The notes under the pieces: model-generated
Seen by the model: the letters and a program-made list of their open reading frames with translations, nothing else
Database searches by the model: none
What the model was told of the DNA's origin: nothing
Source: Desulfobacterales bacterium
GTDB taxonomy: Bacteria > Desulfobacterota > Desulfobacteria > Desulfobacterales > Desulfosalsimonadaceae
Assembly (NCBI GenBank): GCA_034520365.1
Contig: JAXHNP010000003.1
Location: 310,001-374,000 of the forward strand
Length of the DNA stretch: 64,000 nucleotides
Reading direction: 5' to 3'
Program-made: the position numbers and the translations under genes
In this document: positions 1 through 8,462 of the stretch, in pieces
Numbering within the stretch: position 1 is the stretch's first letter
How the letters are laid out: every line of letters starts with the position of its first letter

Positions 1-6
1 ACCACT

Positions 7-150
7 TCATTTAAACAGCTTCCCCAAAAGGCGGCCGGTTATTTTACCAGCACCCCGCCGGCCAATCCGCCTACCGACCTTGCCTTTTTGTATCGCGTTT
101 AAATCCCCAAGCAGACGCCCAAGAGAATAAAGAAAACCGCGAAATGTCAT
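7..150 (-). CDS. small basic protein, hypothetical
   Basis: A 47-residue reading frame very rich in Gly, Arg and Lys, with a 'GRLLGDLNAIQKGKVGRRI' stretch. The start at 150 is chosen because a G-rich Shine-Dalgarno-like run (GGGGGG) lies just upstream; an earlier ATG would give 62 residues. The composition resembles small basic proteins seen next to phage or plasmid replication genes, but I do not recognise a family. It is the leftmost gene visible in the integrated element and shares its leftward direction. Confidence 0.4.
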   Translation of the reverse strand: MTFRGFLYSLGRLLGDLNAIQKGKVGRRIGRRGAGKITGRLLGKLFK

Positions 151-280
151 AAGCCCCCCAAAACTTTTGCCGGTATTTTCCGCACTCCAACCCAATATGT
201 ACCCGACCCGGTGGCATGCGTAAAACCATCAAGCGCCGCAGCTCCCCGCTAAAAGTCAAAATCGTTTAATATATGGTCTC

Positions 281-778
281 TCACGGCTTCGGTTTTTTTT
301 GTCCGGATGTATCCACCAAACCACTTAAATCGGTTTTGACGGCTTCAGGATCGACATACGCGCCGCTTTCCTTGTCATGGGGAGACCAAATATAGGTACC
401 ATTTTGATCGGCAAGAAAAATCGGGCAGCCGGTTCTTTGACTCCATATTTTTATTAACCGATCCGAAAGGGCATTATAATAAAAAACTTTCTTCGCAATC
501 CGGTAAAACTCCCAATCCTTAAATTCAACCATTTTCGGAAAGCCCGCAACCCCCGCCCATTTATACTGCTCATCAGCCTCAATCATTAAATCATAATATT
601 TCTTGAACTGATGATAGGCGTGCTTATAGCCAACATGGGCATCTTCCTTGGTTAGCATTGAATCAATAAAATCAACTTCGGGATCATCAATCACCCTTAC
701 AATATCAATGCCGCTTCTTTCTCTTAAGTCTACTGTCTCCTTTTCTTTAGATTTTTTCAACTCTCTGATGCTTCCCAT
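281..778 (-). CDS. hypothetical protein of the integrated element
   Basis: A 165-residue soluble protein starting MGSIRELKK. The start at 778 is preceded by AAGGGGG at Shine-Dalgarno distance; longer upstream starts lack one. The N-terminus is highly charged and the middle is rich in Tyr, Lys and Trp, ending in a Lys/Pro tail. No signal peptide, membrane segment or familiar catalytic motif is visible. It is co-directional with the primase gene but separated from it by an iteron/AT-rich region, so it may be accessory cargo. No function is assigned. Confidence 0.55.
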   Translation of the reverse strand: MGSIRELKKSKEKETVDLRERSGIDIVRVIDDPEVDFIDSMLTKEDAHVGYKHAYHQFKKYYDLMIEADEQYKWAGVAGFPKMVEFKDWEFYRIAKKVFYYNALSDRLIKIWSQRTGCPIFLADQNGTYIWSPHDKESGAYVDPEAVKTDLSGLVDTSGQKKPKP

Positions 779-1515
779 TTTAACCCCCTTAAAACAAAAA
801 GCGCCGTAGGGGTGCTCACAATCTTGAAAGATTATACCCGGTCCTTTCGGATACCGGCCCCATAGCGCACATATTATCACCAATAAAAATAAATGGCCTT
901 TTAACGCCTGGCCCTGGCGTTCAAGACTGTGAGCACTTTCAACATAGCAAAGGCGGACATATTTTCAACCCCTTTTTTTAGACCCTGGAATTTATACCGG
1001 GCACACCGGGCACAACTATATATTATAATATAATATATATAATAACATTATATAATTATATATTATTTACCTTGTGCCCTTTCTTGTGCCCGGTGTGCCC
1101 TTTGTGCCCGGTTGCCAAAAACCCGAACGGCCTTTTCTTTTTTTTAAAATCGCTCTTAGGAGATTGATTTTTTTGCGGATTCCGTTTTTCCACTTGGTTT
1201 TTTTTTTATACACGGGGAGAGATTGGGGTATCATGACCCCTACCGTTTTCCGACGCTGGGAAGGACCCATTTTTTTCGCGACGGCCCGCCGGCGGCCGAC
1301 GCCCGCCCGGCTTTTGTTCTGGCCGGGATCGGCCCCAAGGTGTTAAAGAAAGACAGCGGGACCACCACGAGATTGACCCCAGCTTTTTTATATCTTTATT
1401 CGCGATTAAACTTGAAGGGAGAAGGAGCGCGGCCCGAGGCATTAACTTGATTGTCCCGGGCTTCGCCCCTCCTGGCGGCCAGATCACCTTTCATTGGGGG
1501 CATGGGGGCGGGCGG
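779..1515. other. intergenic region without a confident gene
   Basis: This 737-bp gap holds the iteron and AT-rich cluster described separately (about 997-1112). To its right, at 1115-1500, open frames exist on both strands, but they lack Shine-Dalgarno sequences and their residue composition is unlike a folded protein (runs of Pro, Arg and Gly). I treat the stretch as non-coding origin-flanking DNA. Confidence 0.5.
997..1112. other. putative replication origin A: iterons flanking an AT-rich core
   Basis: A core made almost only of A and T (about 1016-1071) is bracketed by repeats of the unit TTGTGCCCGG/TGTGCCC. Two units lie on the left in one orientation and about four on the right in the opposite orientation. 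The same unit and layout recur at 5246-5353. Iterons around an easily melted AT-rich block are the classical architecture of origins bound by element-encoded Rep/primase-helicases, as in satellite islands. Function here is inferred from architecture only. Confidence 0.6.
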
Positions 1516-1908
1516 CTAATAGCGGGCGCATGGGGAGACGACCACCAAAACGATATTATCAATGTTCACATCCAAGCCCCGTTCTGCCCTGGCGGGTGCT
1601 TCGTCACCAGGGACAGAATAGAAACAATGATCCAGGTGAACCCACTTATCACTGATGGGTACTGCCGCTTCAAACTCTACCACGGCACCGGCGGCCAGAA
1701 ATGCCAAATATCGAAACCGATCCATACAAGCCTGCTGAAGCGTATAGGGATAGTTTTTGACCACGGGAATTTTATCGGCATCAATGAATTGCTGATACTC
1801 CCAGGGCTCATTGTCATAGCCTTCTTCTGGCCCCGACTGCTGGCACTTATGACAGGGATTTTCATAAGGACATTCGACTTTGTGATTTAGACAATTTTGG
1901 TTTTCCAT
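1516..1908 (-). CDS. small Cys-rich (possible zinc-binding) protein
   Basis: A 130-residue protein starting MENQNCLNHK. The start at 1908 follows AGGAG with good spacing. The N-terminus contains closely spaced cysteines and a histidine (CLNHKVECPYENPCHKC), compatible with a zinc site; the rest is acidic and hydrophobic without a signal peptide. It lies 25 bp downstream of the primase-helicase gene and is probably co-transcribed with it. I do not recognise the family; small Zn-binding proteins are common in phage-related replication modules. Confidence 0.55.
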   Translation of the reverse strand: MENQNCLNHKVECPYENPCHKCQQSGPEEGYDNEPWEYQQFIDADKIPVVKNYPYTLQQACMDRFRYLAFLAAGAVVEFEAAVPISDKWVHLDHCFYSVPGDEAPARAERGLDVNIDNIVLVVVSPCARY

Positions 1909-1933
1909 AGCATGTGTCTCCTGTATTGGATAA

Positions 1934-4585
1934 TTAATCAAATGGCGGCCGACCCTCAGCGTCATCCGGCCCCTCTTCTGTATCTTCATCATCTTCATCA
2001 AGCCGGGGGATCTTTGCCAGATCAAAGAACCAGCTCTTTTTCGTCGGCCGGGTGCCGTCCGGCTCGATGGCATACCGATGATTTTTATTGCTTGCGACAT
2101 AGGCGGGGTGCGCCCGCAATGCGGCTTGAAGATCCTTCACCGTCGCCCGGAACTGTCCATAAAGATCCATGACGGCATTGAGGGAGAAACAGAGCTGGCC
2201 GGCAGCCGGTGGTTCTCTACTGGCACCTATTCCCTGGAGACCAGGCCAATCAATGCAGCACTTGGCCTCCTCGGTCTTATTGCGAATAAGGCTGAAGCAG
2301 CTATCAAAGAAGAAGTCAGCAAGGCCCGACGGCTTGGCCTCTACTTCCTGGATCTTGGCTTTTGTTAACCCTCGAATGGCAGGCGCTAAATCGTATTCAA
2401 TGTGGAAAACCTCAGTAAAAATACGGTGAAAAGCCAAAACCAAGGCGTGATTTTCTTCAAGCCGTACATTGCCCAGGCCGGACAATTCCCGGCGGGCTTG
2501 ATTGAAATAATCCAGCCATTTATTTTCAAAAGTTTGCCGATGGCGAAGCACAGCCGGCAGGACCGCCGCCCACTCGCTCCGGGGAATGGTTTTCAATTCA
2601 TCATAAACGGCTTTGCTATGAGCTGATAGGGCTTCATCATCAAAGCGGACAGATAAGACCCGCTCTCGCATGGCCGCGCTTGAAAAGGCTTCATGATTTT
2701 GAATAAAGGCAAGCGTTGATTTGAAGTGAATCGTTTGGGTTTCCAGGCTGTTTGTGGTTCGGGCTCTGACTTGCAGATCACCGAAATTATATAGGGTAAG
2801 GAATTGATCGAAATCCATCCGGGCACTCTCCCCCGCGTTTGCCTCCAGGAGGGCACAAAACATACTTGACCGCTGAGCAAGCTCGCGTATACGGCCCTTT
2901 GCGGTATTCGCCCGGATCATAGGCAACCCTTCCCCGTCATAACCCTGGCAAGCCTGCATGAACTGTATCAAGGAAGATTTGCCGGTGTGCGGCTCACCGT
3001 GGAAAGATAAAAACGGCATAAACCCCAGGGCTTCAGAAATCAGGTGGACAAACCAGGATGCAACCGCCCAGGCCATGCCCACGGCGGCTTTATCCCCCCA
3101 GGCAAGGCATAGCTTTGTATAAAGGGAAACCACATCATTTTCGCCCCGCTCGGGCTTTATTAGCCGATCCACCACGCCGTTTGATGGCGGCCGGAGGTAT
3201 TCCCGGCGCTTGACCTCAAAAAACCCCTTGTCATTTGGCAATTCGGCCCGGCCGTCCGGCTTGATTATAAAATGCTTGAACAGATAGCACCTTGAATCCG
3301 CATCATATCCCACGCGCTGAGCTTGCCGGACTACGGGCGCGCGCGTTTCGCTAATTCGCTTTGCCAATTGCACAGATGGCTTACGTTCGCCCGCCCACCA
3401 TGACTTGGCCCGGGCAAGAAACAGCTTGGACATTTGCCCCGGCTGCCCCAGGTCCTCAGCACTGGCAATAAATGAAACCGGGCGGCCGGTTTTAGGATTG
3501 ACGGTGATATTATACATGTATTCCGGCCGATCCCGGCTTGTGGCATCTAAGGCAAAATGATTGACTTCGCAGATAAAATTAGCCTGCTTAGCTACTGTCA
3601 GCACTTCTTCTTTGCCGACCCGTTTCAATGCGGCAAAATAAATTTCCCCATCGTAATCAAAGAGACCGGGCGGGACCTGGCGCCACTCGTACCATAAATC
3701 AGCATATTCTTGCGGGGAGTTTGCCAGCGCTAAGCGGCCCTGAAATTCATATTCCGGCCGATTTGCATCAAACGACGCCCGCGCATTCTGGCCCCAGGAC
3801 ACTAACAAATCATTCCAATCGACGCCCGCCGGCGGCAAAATCGCCCGGAACTCCACGCCGGCTTTGCCGTCAAAATGCCGTTTCCATTTTCGCAGCGCCC
3901 GCCGGCCGGCTGGATCGTTATCAAAAGCGGCTGTCAGCTTTTTAAATTCGGATAAACCCAAATTCCCCGGATCTTGCCCGGCGGATAATGCGGCAATGCT
4001 TTGAAGGCCATTCTCATCCAGGGATAAAGAATTAATGATGGCCTCGGTAACAAGGATTTCTTTTTCTAAATCATACTCGCGGCCGGGATGTTTCCAAAAC
4101 CAGCCGGCGGTTGATCCCCAATTATGCGTCTTGCCCTCCCCCGGTGGCGGGCTTATCAGGCGGCCGTTGTAGGGCTTTTTGCCTGGCTCCCCCACGGGAA
4201 ACATGACGGCACCGGACCCGGTTTTTCTAACGTCTTTCCAGTATTCATAATGAAGCCCTTCAAGGCTTTTTGACAGACCCCGGGTTTCAAGATACTTGGC
4301 GGCCGGCCGGTGAGGATCTTTTTTTGTAGGCGGGAACTCTTTTTCTATCTTTTGGTAAAGATCCGGAAAAAGTTCACTGAGCTTGACCACGGCGCCGCAC
4401 TGGTTAGCCCGGTTACAGTTTATGGCATTCGGCGCCGCTGAATACGCCCAGGCTTTCGCCTGTCCACATTCCGGGCATTTCAAGGGGGAAATTGTCCGGC
4501 CGTTATCCCGGGTTTTGCCGGAAATCCAATACTCTGAAGCCTTCAGCGCTTCAATCTGGCGGGTACGAAGATCCCCGGCCGGCAT
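1934..4585 (-). CDS. primase-helicase (Zn-finger/TOPRIM/ATPase) of the mobile element
   Basis: An 883-residue replication protein. The N-terminus has a zinc-binding CHC2-like motif (CPECGQ ... CNRANQCG). A TOPRIM-type region follows, with a conserved Glu (ILVTEAIINSL) and an acidic motif AFDNDPAGRRA, as in primases. The C-terminal half is a helicase-type ATPase with Walker A GEPHTGKSS near residue 530 and a candidate Walker B a little later. Start chosen at 4585: its ATG overlaps the upstream stop (TAATG) and follows AAGGACGG; an in-frame ATG at 4612 lacks this. Such proteins open and prime the origin of satellite islands and some prophages. The iteron clusters on both sides are its likely targets. 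Confidence 0.85.
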   Translation of the reverse strand: MPAGDLRTRQIEALKASEYWISGKTRDNGRTISPLKCPECGQAKAWAYSAAPNAINCNRANQCGAVVKLSELFPDLYQKIEKEFPPTKKDPHRPAAKYLETRGLSKSLEGLHYEYWKDVRKTGSGAVMFPVGEPGKKPYNGRLISPPPGEGKTHNWGSTAGWFWKHPGREYDLEKEILVTEAIINSLSLDENGLQSIAALSAGQDPGNLGLSEFKKLTAAFDNDPAGRRALRKWKRHFDGKAGVEFRAILPPAGVDWNDLLVSWGQNARASFDANRPEYEFQGRLALANSPQEYADLWYEWRQVPPGLFDYDGEIYFAALKRVGKEEVLTVAKQANFICEVNHFALDATSRDRPEYMYNITVNPKTGRPVSFIASAEDLGQPGQMSKLFLARAKSWWAGERKPSVQLAKRISETRAPVVRQAQRVGYDADSRCYLFKHFIIKPDGRAELPNDKGFFEVKRREYLRPPSNGVVDRLIKPERGENDVVSLYTKLCLAWGDKAAVGMAWAVASWFVHLISEALGFMPFLSFHGEPHTGKSSLIQFMQACQGYDGEGLPMIRANTAKGRIRELAQRSSMFCALLEANAGESARMDFDQFLTLYNFGDLQVRARTTNSLETQTIHFKSTLAFIQNHEAFSSAAMRERVLSVRFDDEALSAHSKAVYDELKTIPRSEWAAVLPAVLRHRQTFENKWLDYFNQARRELSGLGNVRLEENHALVLAFHRIFTEVFHIEYDLAPAIRGLTKAKIQEVEAKPSGLADFFFDSCFSLIRNKTEEAKCCIDWPGLQGIGASREPPAAGQLCFSLNAVMDLYGQFRATVKDLQAALRAHPAYVASNKNHRYAIEPDGTRPTKKSWFFDLAKIPRLDEDDEDTEEGPDDAEGRPPFD

Positions 4586-4890
4586 TATTTCCGTCCTTCT
4601 TTTCGGCAACACCGCTGTAAAAACCAGGGAATGAAGGTTTCTTTTTCGTAAAACGTGCGGCTTCCGGCTTTATAGCAGGGCGGCCCTTCTCCCTTGCTTT
4701 CCAGGTTTGCCAGCGTTTTACCGCTTAAAACCCCTGGCAAAAGATCCCCCACAGCCGGCCGGCCAAAAACTGGCGGCAGTGTTTTTTCAAGAATATCCTT
4801 TATCCGTCCCAATCCTTCTAAACAGCCCAGCCGGGTTCGATCCAGTTCATCAAGGTTTTCATTAATTGTTTCGGTCTTTTTTGCTGTCAT
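4585..4890 (-). CDS. AlpA/excisionase-like small DNA-binding protein
   Basis: A 101-residue protein starting MTAKKTETINEN after AGGAG. Its C-terminal half (LLPGVLSGKTLANLESKGEG ... TFYEKETFIPWF) has the layout of a MerR/AlpA-type winged helix: a gate helix, 'L.N.. .. G..P', then a 'F...dl..W' ending. AlpA-type proteins act as excision factors or transcriptional activators in satellite islands. Its stop overlaps the start of the primase gene by one base, so the two are translationally coupled. The specific assignment comes from motif layout and gene order and is moderately sure. Confidence 0.6.
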   Translation of the reverse strand: MTAKKTETINENLDELDRTRLGCLEGLGRIKDILEKTLPPVFGRPAVGDLLPGVLSGKTLANLESKGEGPPCYKAGSRTFYEKETFIPWFLQRCCRKEGRK

Positions 4891-5245
4891 TTTGAATGCT
4901 CCTGTTTTTGGGTTTACTGGCGTTCCTTTTGTCGCCCTGTTTTTAACCCAAACATAATACAAATACCTGATATTCATCAATTTTTGAACTTTAGAAAGTG
5001 GCCGGTTTTCCAAGCTTTTTATTAATGTGTGGAAATAATTGATAATTTTTTTTAAAAAAATGGACCGATCTAAAAACGGTCTGTTTTTAAGAGATTTTTT
5101 TCTAAAGAAAGGCCAGCAAAGGCAAAATTCAGCCATCGGCCCGAAGGGAAAGACACCGGAAAGGCTCGGAAAATGGGGAAAATTGACAGGCAAAAAAATT
5201 TTTTAAGGTTTGGAAAATGAAGTGATTGACCTGGAAAGGATCGGG

Positions 5246-5353
5246 GGGTGTGCCCGCTCTGTGCCCGACCGGGCACACAACCGGGCACAAAATATCTGTT
5301 TATATTATCAGTGTATTATAAAATTTTGTGCCCGTGTGCCCGGTGTGCCCGGT
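5246..5353. other. putative replication origin B: iterons flanking an AT-rich core
   Basis: Four GTGCCCGG-type units on the left, in both orientations, and three on the right enclose an AT-rich stretch (about 5297-5325). The unit is the same as in the cluster at 997-1112, which lies on the other side of the primase block. Likely binding sites for the primase-helicase or another element-encoded initiator. Inferred from architecture. Confidence 0.6.
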
Positions 5354-5392
5354 TTAAATCCGGCAGACTTGTTTTTTTATAATTTTGACCAA

Positions 5393-5733
5393 ACCGGCGC
5401 CCGCATTTGCTTCACAAGCGCCGTTTTTATCCAGGGTAAGGGGTTAAATCGGGGGAGCTGGTTTGCGGCCGGCATGTTTCCGGCGCTGGGCTCCAGGCGG
5501 GCAAAGCACCCGGCCCGGCACATGGCCCCGAGGCCCTGGACAGCTTCAAGAGAAGCCCGGCCGGTAAGCGAAGCACAACCATAAATATTTTGATCTATTT
5601 TTAAAGAGATCCGGGCATGATGGATTGGCCCGCTGAAACCGGCGCCCGCATTTGGCGTACAAGCGCCGGTTTTAACCAGGGCAAGGGGTAAGATCGGGGG
5701 GAGCTGGCCGGCTGCCGGGAGTGTTTCCGGTGA
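5393..5733. repeat. imperfect direct repeat pair of about 100 bp
   Basis: Two copies, about 5393-5490 and 5637-5733, share blocks such as ACCGGCGCCCGCATTTG, then AAGCGCCG, TTTTA.CCAGGG, AAGGGG, ATCGGGGG and AGCTGG in the same order. Each copy contains a short palindrome (CGGCGCC... /...GGCGCCG-like). They lie between origin B and the gene ending at 5763. They may be a second set of regulatory or partition-type sites, or the outcome of a local duplication. Confidence 0.6.
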
Positions 5734-5762
5734 CAAGATCCAGGGCAAAACTTATAGGCTTG

Positions 5763-6404
5763 TTATGTCTTGTAGTTGGGGTTTCGAAGATCAGGGTAAT
5801 ATTCTTCAATAGCCTTCCATATTAACGTACCTATATCTTTTTCACTTCCCGAAAATTTTTGTTTATTTCTAAAGTCTTTAAGCACCGGCAAAAAATCAAC
5901 TTCTTTTTCCCCATCCCACTTAGGCTTACCCTGCCACTCTTCGCGTTTCTGATTTTCTCGCTCCATCCAAACAGCCATATAAACAGCCGTTTTTATAGCT
6001 TGTTCTACACGCTCATCGCTAAAAAGCTCAGGCCGGGTTAGGGGTTTTGGCGCCGCCACCTGGCTTGATTTCAATTTAAAGTATTTCTTTTTGTTGATAT
6101 CTGTTTCTTTAAAAAGACAGTCAGAAATATGATACTTATAGGACAAAAGACCCTTAGTCAAAGTATTCATCAATTTTTGTGACTGTGTTTCCCCGGGATT
6201 GCTAATGGCCCCTATTTTTTTTTTATTGTTCTCTTCCACTTTTGTTTTATCTATTTCGACTTGAAGAGGATCTAAAGGCTTTTCCAAATCCTCCTGAGAG
6301 TATGCGGGCAAGCCCATATTTCTTACCGCATTAAATAACTGATAGGCTTCAATTCCATATTGTGCCTTTGTTCTATCCACGCTTAAAAAATTATCTTTCG
6401 CCAT
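5763..6404 (-). CDS. hypothetical protein of the integrated element
   Basis: A 213-residue, highly charged soluble protein starting MAKDNFLSVDRTK. The start at 6404 is supported by GGGGGCGCT just before ATG; a start 10 codons earlier is less likely. A Lys/Glu/Asn-rich middle could be flexible. The C-terminal half has Trp/Tyr-rich helices (AVYMAVWMERENQKREEW). No known domain is recognised. It sits between the integrase and the replication block, where satellite islands often keep regulatory genes. Confidence 0.55.
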   Translation of the reverse strand: MAKDNFLSVDRTKAQYGIEAYQLFNAVRNMGLPAYSQEDLEKPLDPLQVEIDKTKVEENNKKKIGAISNPGETQSQKLMNTLTKGLLSYKYHISDCLFKETDINKKKYFKLKSSQVAAPKPLTRPELFSDERVEQAIKTAVYMAVWMERENQKREEWQGKPKWDGEKEVDFLPVLKDFRNKQKFSGSEKDIGTLIWKAIEEYYPDLRNPNYKT

Positions 6405-6508
6405 AGCGCCCCCGATACGCGCCCCGGTAGTCATCCAGGGGAAGGCAAACCGGGAATTTGCTTTTCAGACGAGGGAGCGACCCCCGGCCTATCCCCTGGA
6501 ATTTGATT

Positions 6509-7765
6509 TTATTGTTTATTTTCCAATGAAATGACCTTAGCGCCCGGCTCCTGGCCGTCCTGTTTCCCCGTGAATAGCTCCCCCAGGGCTTTGGCGGCAT
6601 CCTGGCGCAACCCGGGCGCAAAATGGCTATACCGTGAAGTCATCTCTAAAGATTGATGGCCCATAAGCTCCTGTATTAGCTGAATCGGAAACCCGGCCGC
6701 CGCTAACTGGCTGCCGAAGGTGTGGCGTAGAGAATGAAAGCTGATCCGCTGCTTTTGATCGGTGATACCCTCATTCAAGCCCATATCCTTGATGCACTCA
6801 TAGAAGGATCTGCTCACATGCTTTTGAAGGCGGCCCCGAGTATCCGGGAAAATAAGCCCGGCAAATTCCCGGCCCTTTTTGGTTCTGGCCTCTATCAGCT
6901 CATCAAACATTTCCGATATGGCGTCATTAATATACGCGTACCGATCCCGGCCGGATTTTGGGTTTCTGATATGAATGGTGCCGGCGCTGACATTGATATC
7001 CGACCACTCCAGGGCGGCAATTTCCCCAAACCGAAGGCCCGCATGAAGGGCAAGGACACACTGACAATAAAGAGTAAGGGATTTTTCTTTTGTCCGCCCG
7101 AGCAGCTCATTTGCCTGATCGGGGGAGAGGAACCCAACCCGCTTGTTGTTGATTTTGGGGAATAGATTTTTTGTGTTTTCCGTCGGTATCGGCCCGCTGT
7201 ATAACCCCCACTCTATGGCCTTGCGATAGATGGCCCGGATTTCCTGGAGAACCTGAAACAAGGTGGCATCGGCAAGCTTTTTTTTCTGGATATCCCGTTT
7301 GAGGGTTTCCAGGTGGGGAAAGGCAGAAATATTTTTCATTGGCAGGTGGTCAAACCGTTCCTTCAGGTGGATTTCATGCCGGCTTTTGTCCTGCTCATAA
7401 GATTTTTTATTTGTCCTGGACCAATCCAAATACATTTCAGCGGCCACACCGAAGGTAATATTTTCACGCTGTTTTTGCTCATCGGCAAGCGCTTCATCGG
7501 CCCGGCGCTGCTCTTCCATTTCCCGCATTTCTTTAAGACTTTGCGGGGATCGGCCAATTCGAATGTTAGATACAATTTGCGCCCTGATTTTGCTGGCCTC
7601 AAAAGCTGAATTGTCTTCAGACATCCACCCTACGCACTCTTCAACCGTTCGGCCCTCTTTGTTGTATCGAATAAAAAAGATTTTGTCCTTTTGCCGGTTG
7701 AACATACGGGTTTTATGGCGTCGATACCTTACCCCTGGATATGAAGACTTGATTTTTCCACTCAT
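6509..7765 (-). CDS. int: tyrosine-type site-specific integrase
   Basis: A 418-residue phage-type integrase that would catalyse integration and excision of the element. An N-terminal DNA-binding/SAM-like region precedes a C-terminal catalytic domain. Visible catalytic residues are Arg in HAGLRFGEIAALEW, His/Arg in HSLRHTFG, His in LMGHQS and the nucleophilic Tyr in TSRYSHF. Start chosen at 7765 (MSGKIKSSYPG) because AGGTGG lies 6-7 bases upstream; an ATG six codons earlier is also possible. It is the gene nearest the tRNA-derived attachment site at 7982-8026, as expected for an integrase. Confidence 0.93.
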   Translation of the reverse strand: MSGKIKSSYPGVRYRRHKTRMFNRQKDKIFFIRYNKEGRTVEECVGWMSEDNSAFEASKIRAQIVSNIRIGRSPQSLKEMREMEEQRRADEALADEQKQRENITFGVAAEMYLDWSRTNKKSYEQDKSRHEIHLKERFDHLPMKNISAFPHLETLKRDIQKKKLADATLFQVLQEIRAIYRKAIEWGLYSGPIPTENTKNLFPKINNKRVGFLSPDQANELLGRTKEKSLTLYCQCVLALHAGLRFGEIAALEWSDINVSAGTIHIRNPKSGRDRYAYINDAISEMFDELIEARTKKGREFAGLIFPDTRGRLQKHVSRSFYECIKDMGLNEGITDQKQRISFHSLRHTFGSQLAAAGFPIQLIQELMGHQSLEMTSRYSHFAPGLRQDAAKALGELFTGKQDGQEPGAKVISLENKQ

Positions 7766-7981
7766 TTGCCCCACCTTTTGCAAAAAGCGACCTGTATTAA
7801 GCTGTTTTCAATTAAAAATCTGCCCCGCTCCTGCCCCGGAGTTTGCATATTCCCGCAAATTCCTTAAAATTCATTTAGACTTTGAAAAATAAAAATGTTA
7901 TTAATGATTTCAGTTACTAAGGATTGATGAGGAAGTCAAGGGTAAATTAGGTAAAAGACCGAAAATATGGCATTTTTTAAA

Positions 7982-8026
7982 TTCCTAATCCATGTGCCGC
8001 AGGTTCGATCCCTGCCGGGGGCACCA
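7982..8026 (+). mobile_element. attachment site: displaced 3' half of tRNA-Arg(CCT)
   Basis: The sequence starts in an anticodon loop (TTCCTAA, anticodon CCT), continues through the 3' anticodon-stem strand and a complete T arm (GCAGG TTCGATC CCTGC), and ends in an acceptor 3' strand plus CCA. No 5' half precedes it, so this is not a functional tRNA. It is what integration into a tRNA 3' end leaves at the distal boundary. The intact tRNA-Arg is expected at the far (left) end, outside the window. The host chromosome resumes to the right. Confidence 0.8.
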
Positions 8027-8068
8027 TATTCCCAGATGCATGCACATAGCCGATCGTTTTGAACTTAA

Positions 8069-8449
8069 ATGCGCGTATTTAAACCATACCTGCAAAAAAC
8101 GGCTGCCGGGGCATTTATTGGGCTGCTTGTCGGGATTACTTACCTGGCGCTGACCCCGATTACCCATGAGGTGTCCACCCTATGCTGGGACAAGCTGAAT
8201 CATCTGGGGGCCTATCTGTTCCTGGGCATTCTTGCGGATCTCGGGTTTTTAACCGGCTCCCGGCTTGGCTGGAAGCTCTGCCTGCTTCTTGCGTATTCTT
8301 TTCTGATTGAAACCGTCCAGCACTTTATTCCCAATCGGCAGTTTTCCGGTTTTGATATGTTTGCCAACGGATTGGGACTGATACTTGCCTATCTCGTTCT
8401 GCGGGCAATTCAAAAAACACCGGTCTATCAATCATTTCAGCATCAATAA
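8069..8449 (+). CDS. VanZ-like membrane protein
   Basis: A 126-residue integral membrane protein with four predicted hydrophobic segments and the VanZ-family features DKLNHLGAYLFLG near residue 40 and ETVQHFIPNRQFSGFDMFAN near residue 90. VanZ-like proteins sit in the cytoplasmic membrane; some alter glycopeptide susceptibility, but for most the role is unknown. It is the first chromosomal gene after the attachment site and is convergent with the DUF3786 gene, 13 bp away. Confidence 0.8.
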   Translation: MRVFKPYLQKTAAGAFIGLLVGITYLALTPITHEVSTLCWDKLNHLGAYLFLGILADLGFLTGSRLGWKLCLLLAYSFLIETVQHFIPNRQFSGFDMFANGLGLILAYLVLRAIQKTPVYQSFQHQ

Positions 8450-8462
8450 AGACAAGACCCCG

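Larger units (their letters stand above)
4891..5762. other. 872-bp regulatory/origin region of the element
   Basis: No convincing gene is seen. The region holds an AT-rich leader upstream of the AlpA-like gene, the iteron cluster at 5246-5353 and a pair of imperfect direct repeats at about 5393-5490 and 5637-5733, each described separately. Frames predicted across it lack ribosome-binding sites and overlap the repeats. Confidence 0.55.

Noticed and set aside
1067-1487. Overlapping minus-strand frames of 67 and 93 codons
   Set aside because: No Shine-Dalgarno, Pro/Arg/Lys-rich composition, and the first ends in translated iterons.
7982-8026. Complete tRNA gene
   Set aside because: Only the part from the anticodon loop to CCA is present; the 5' acceptor strand, D arm and 5' anticodon stem are absent.
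1-8026. Complete prophage
   Set aside because: No capsid, portal, terminase, tail or lysis gene is visible in this part; gene content fits a satellite or small integrative element better, although the left end is outside the window.
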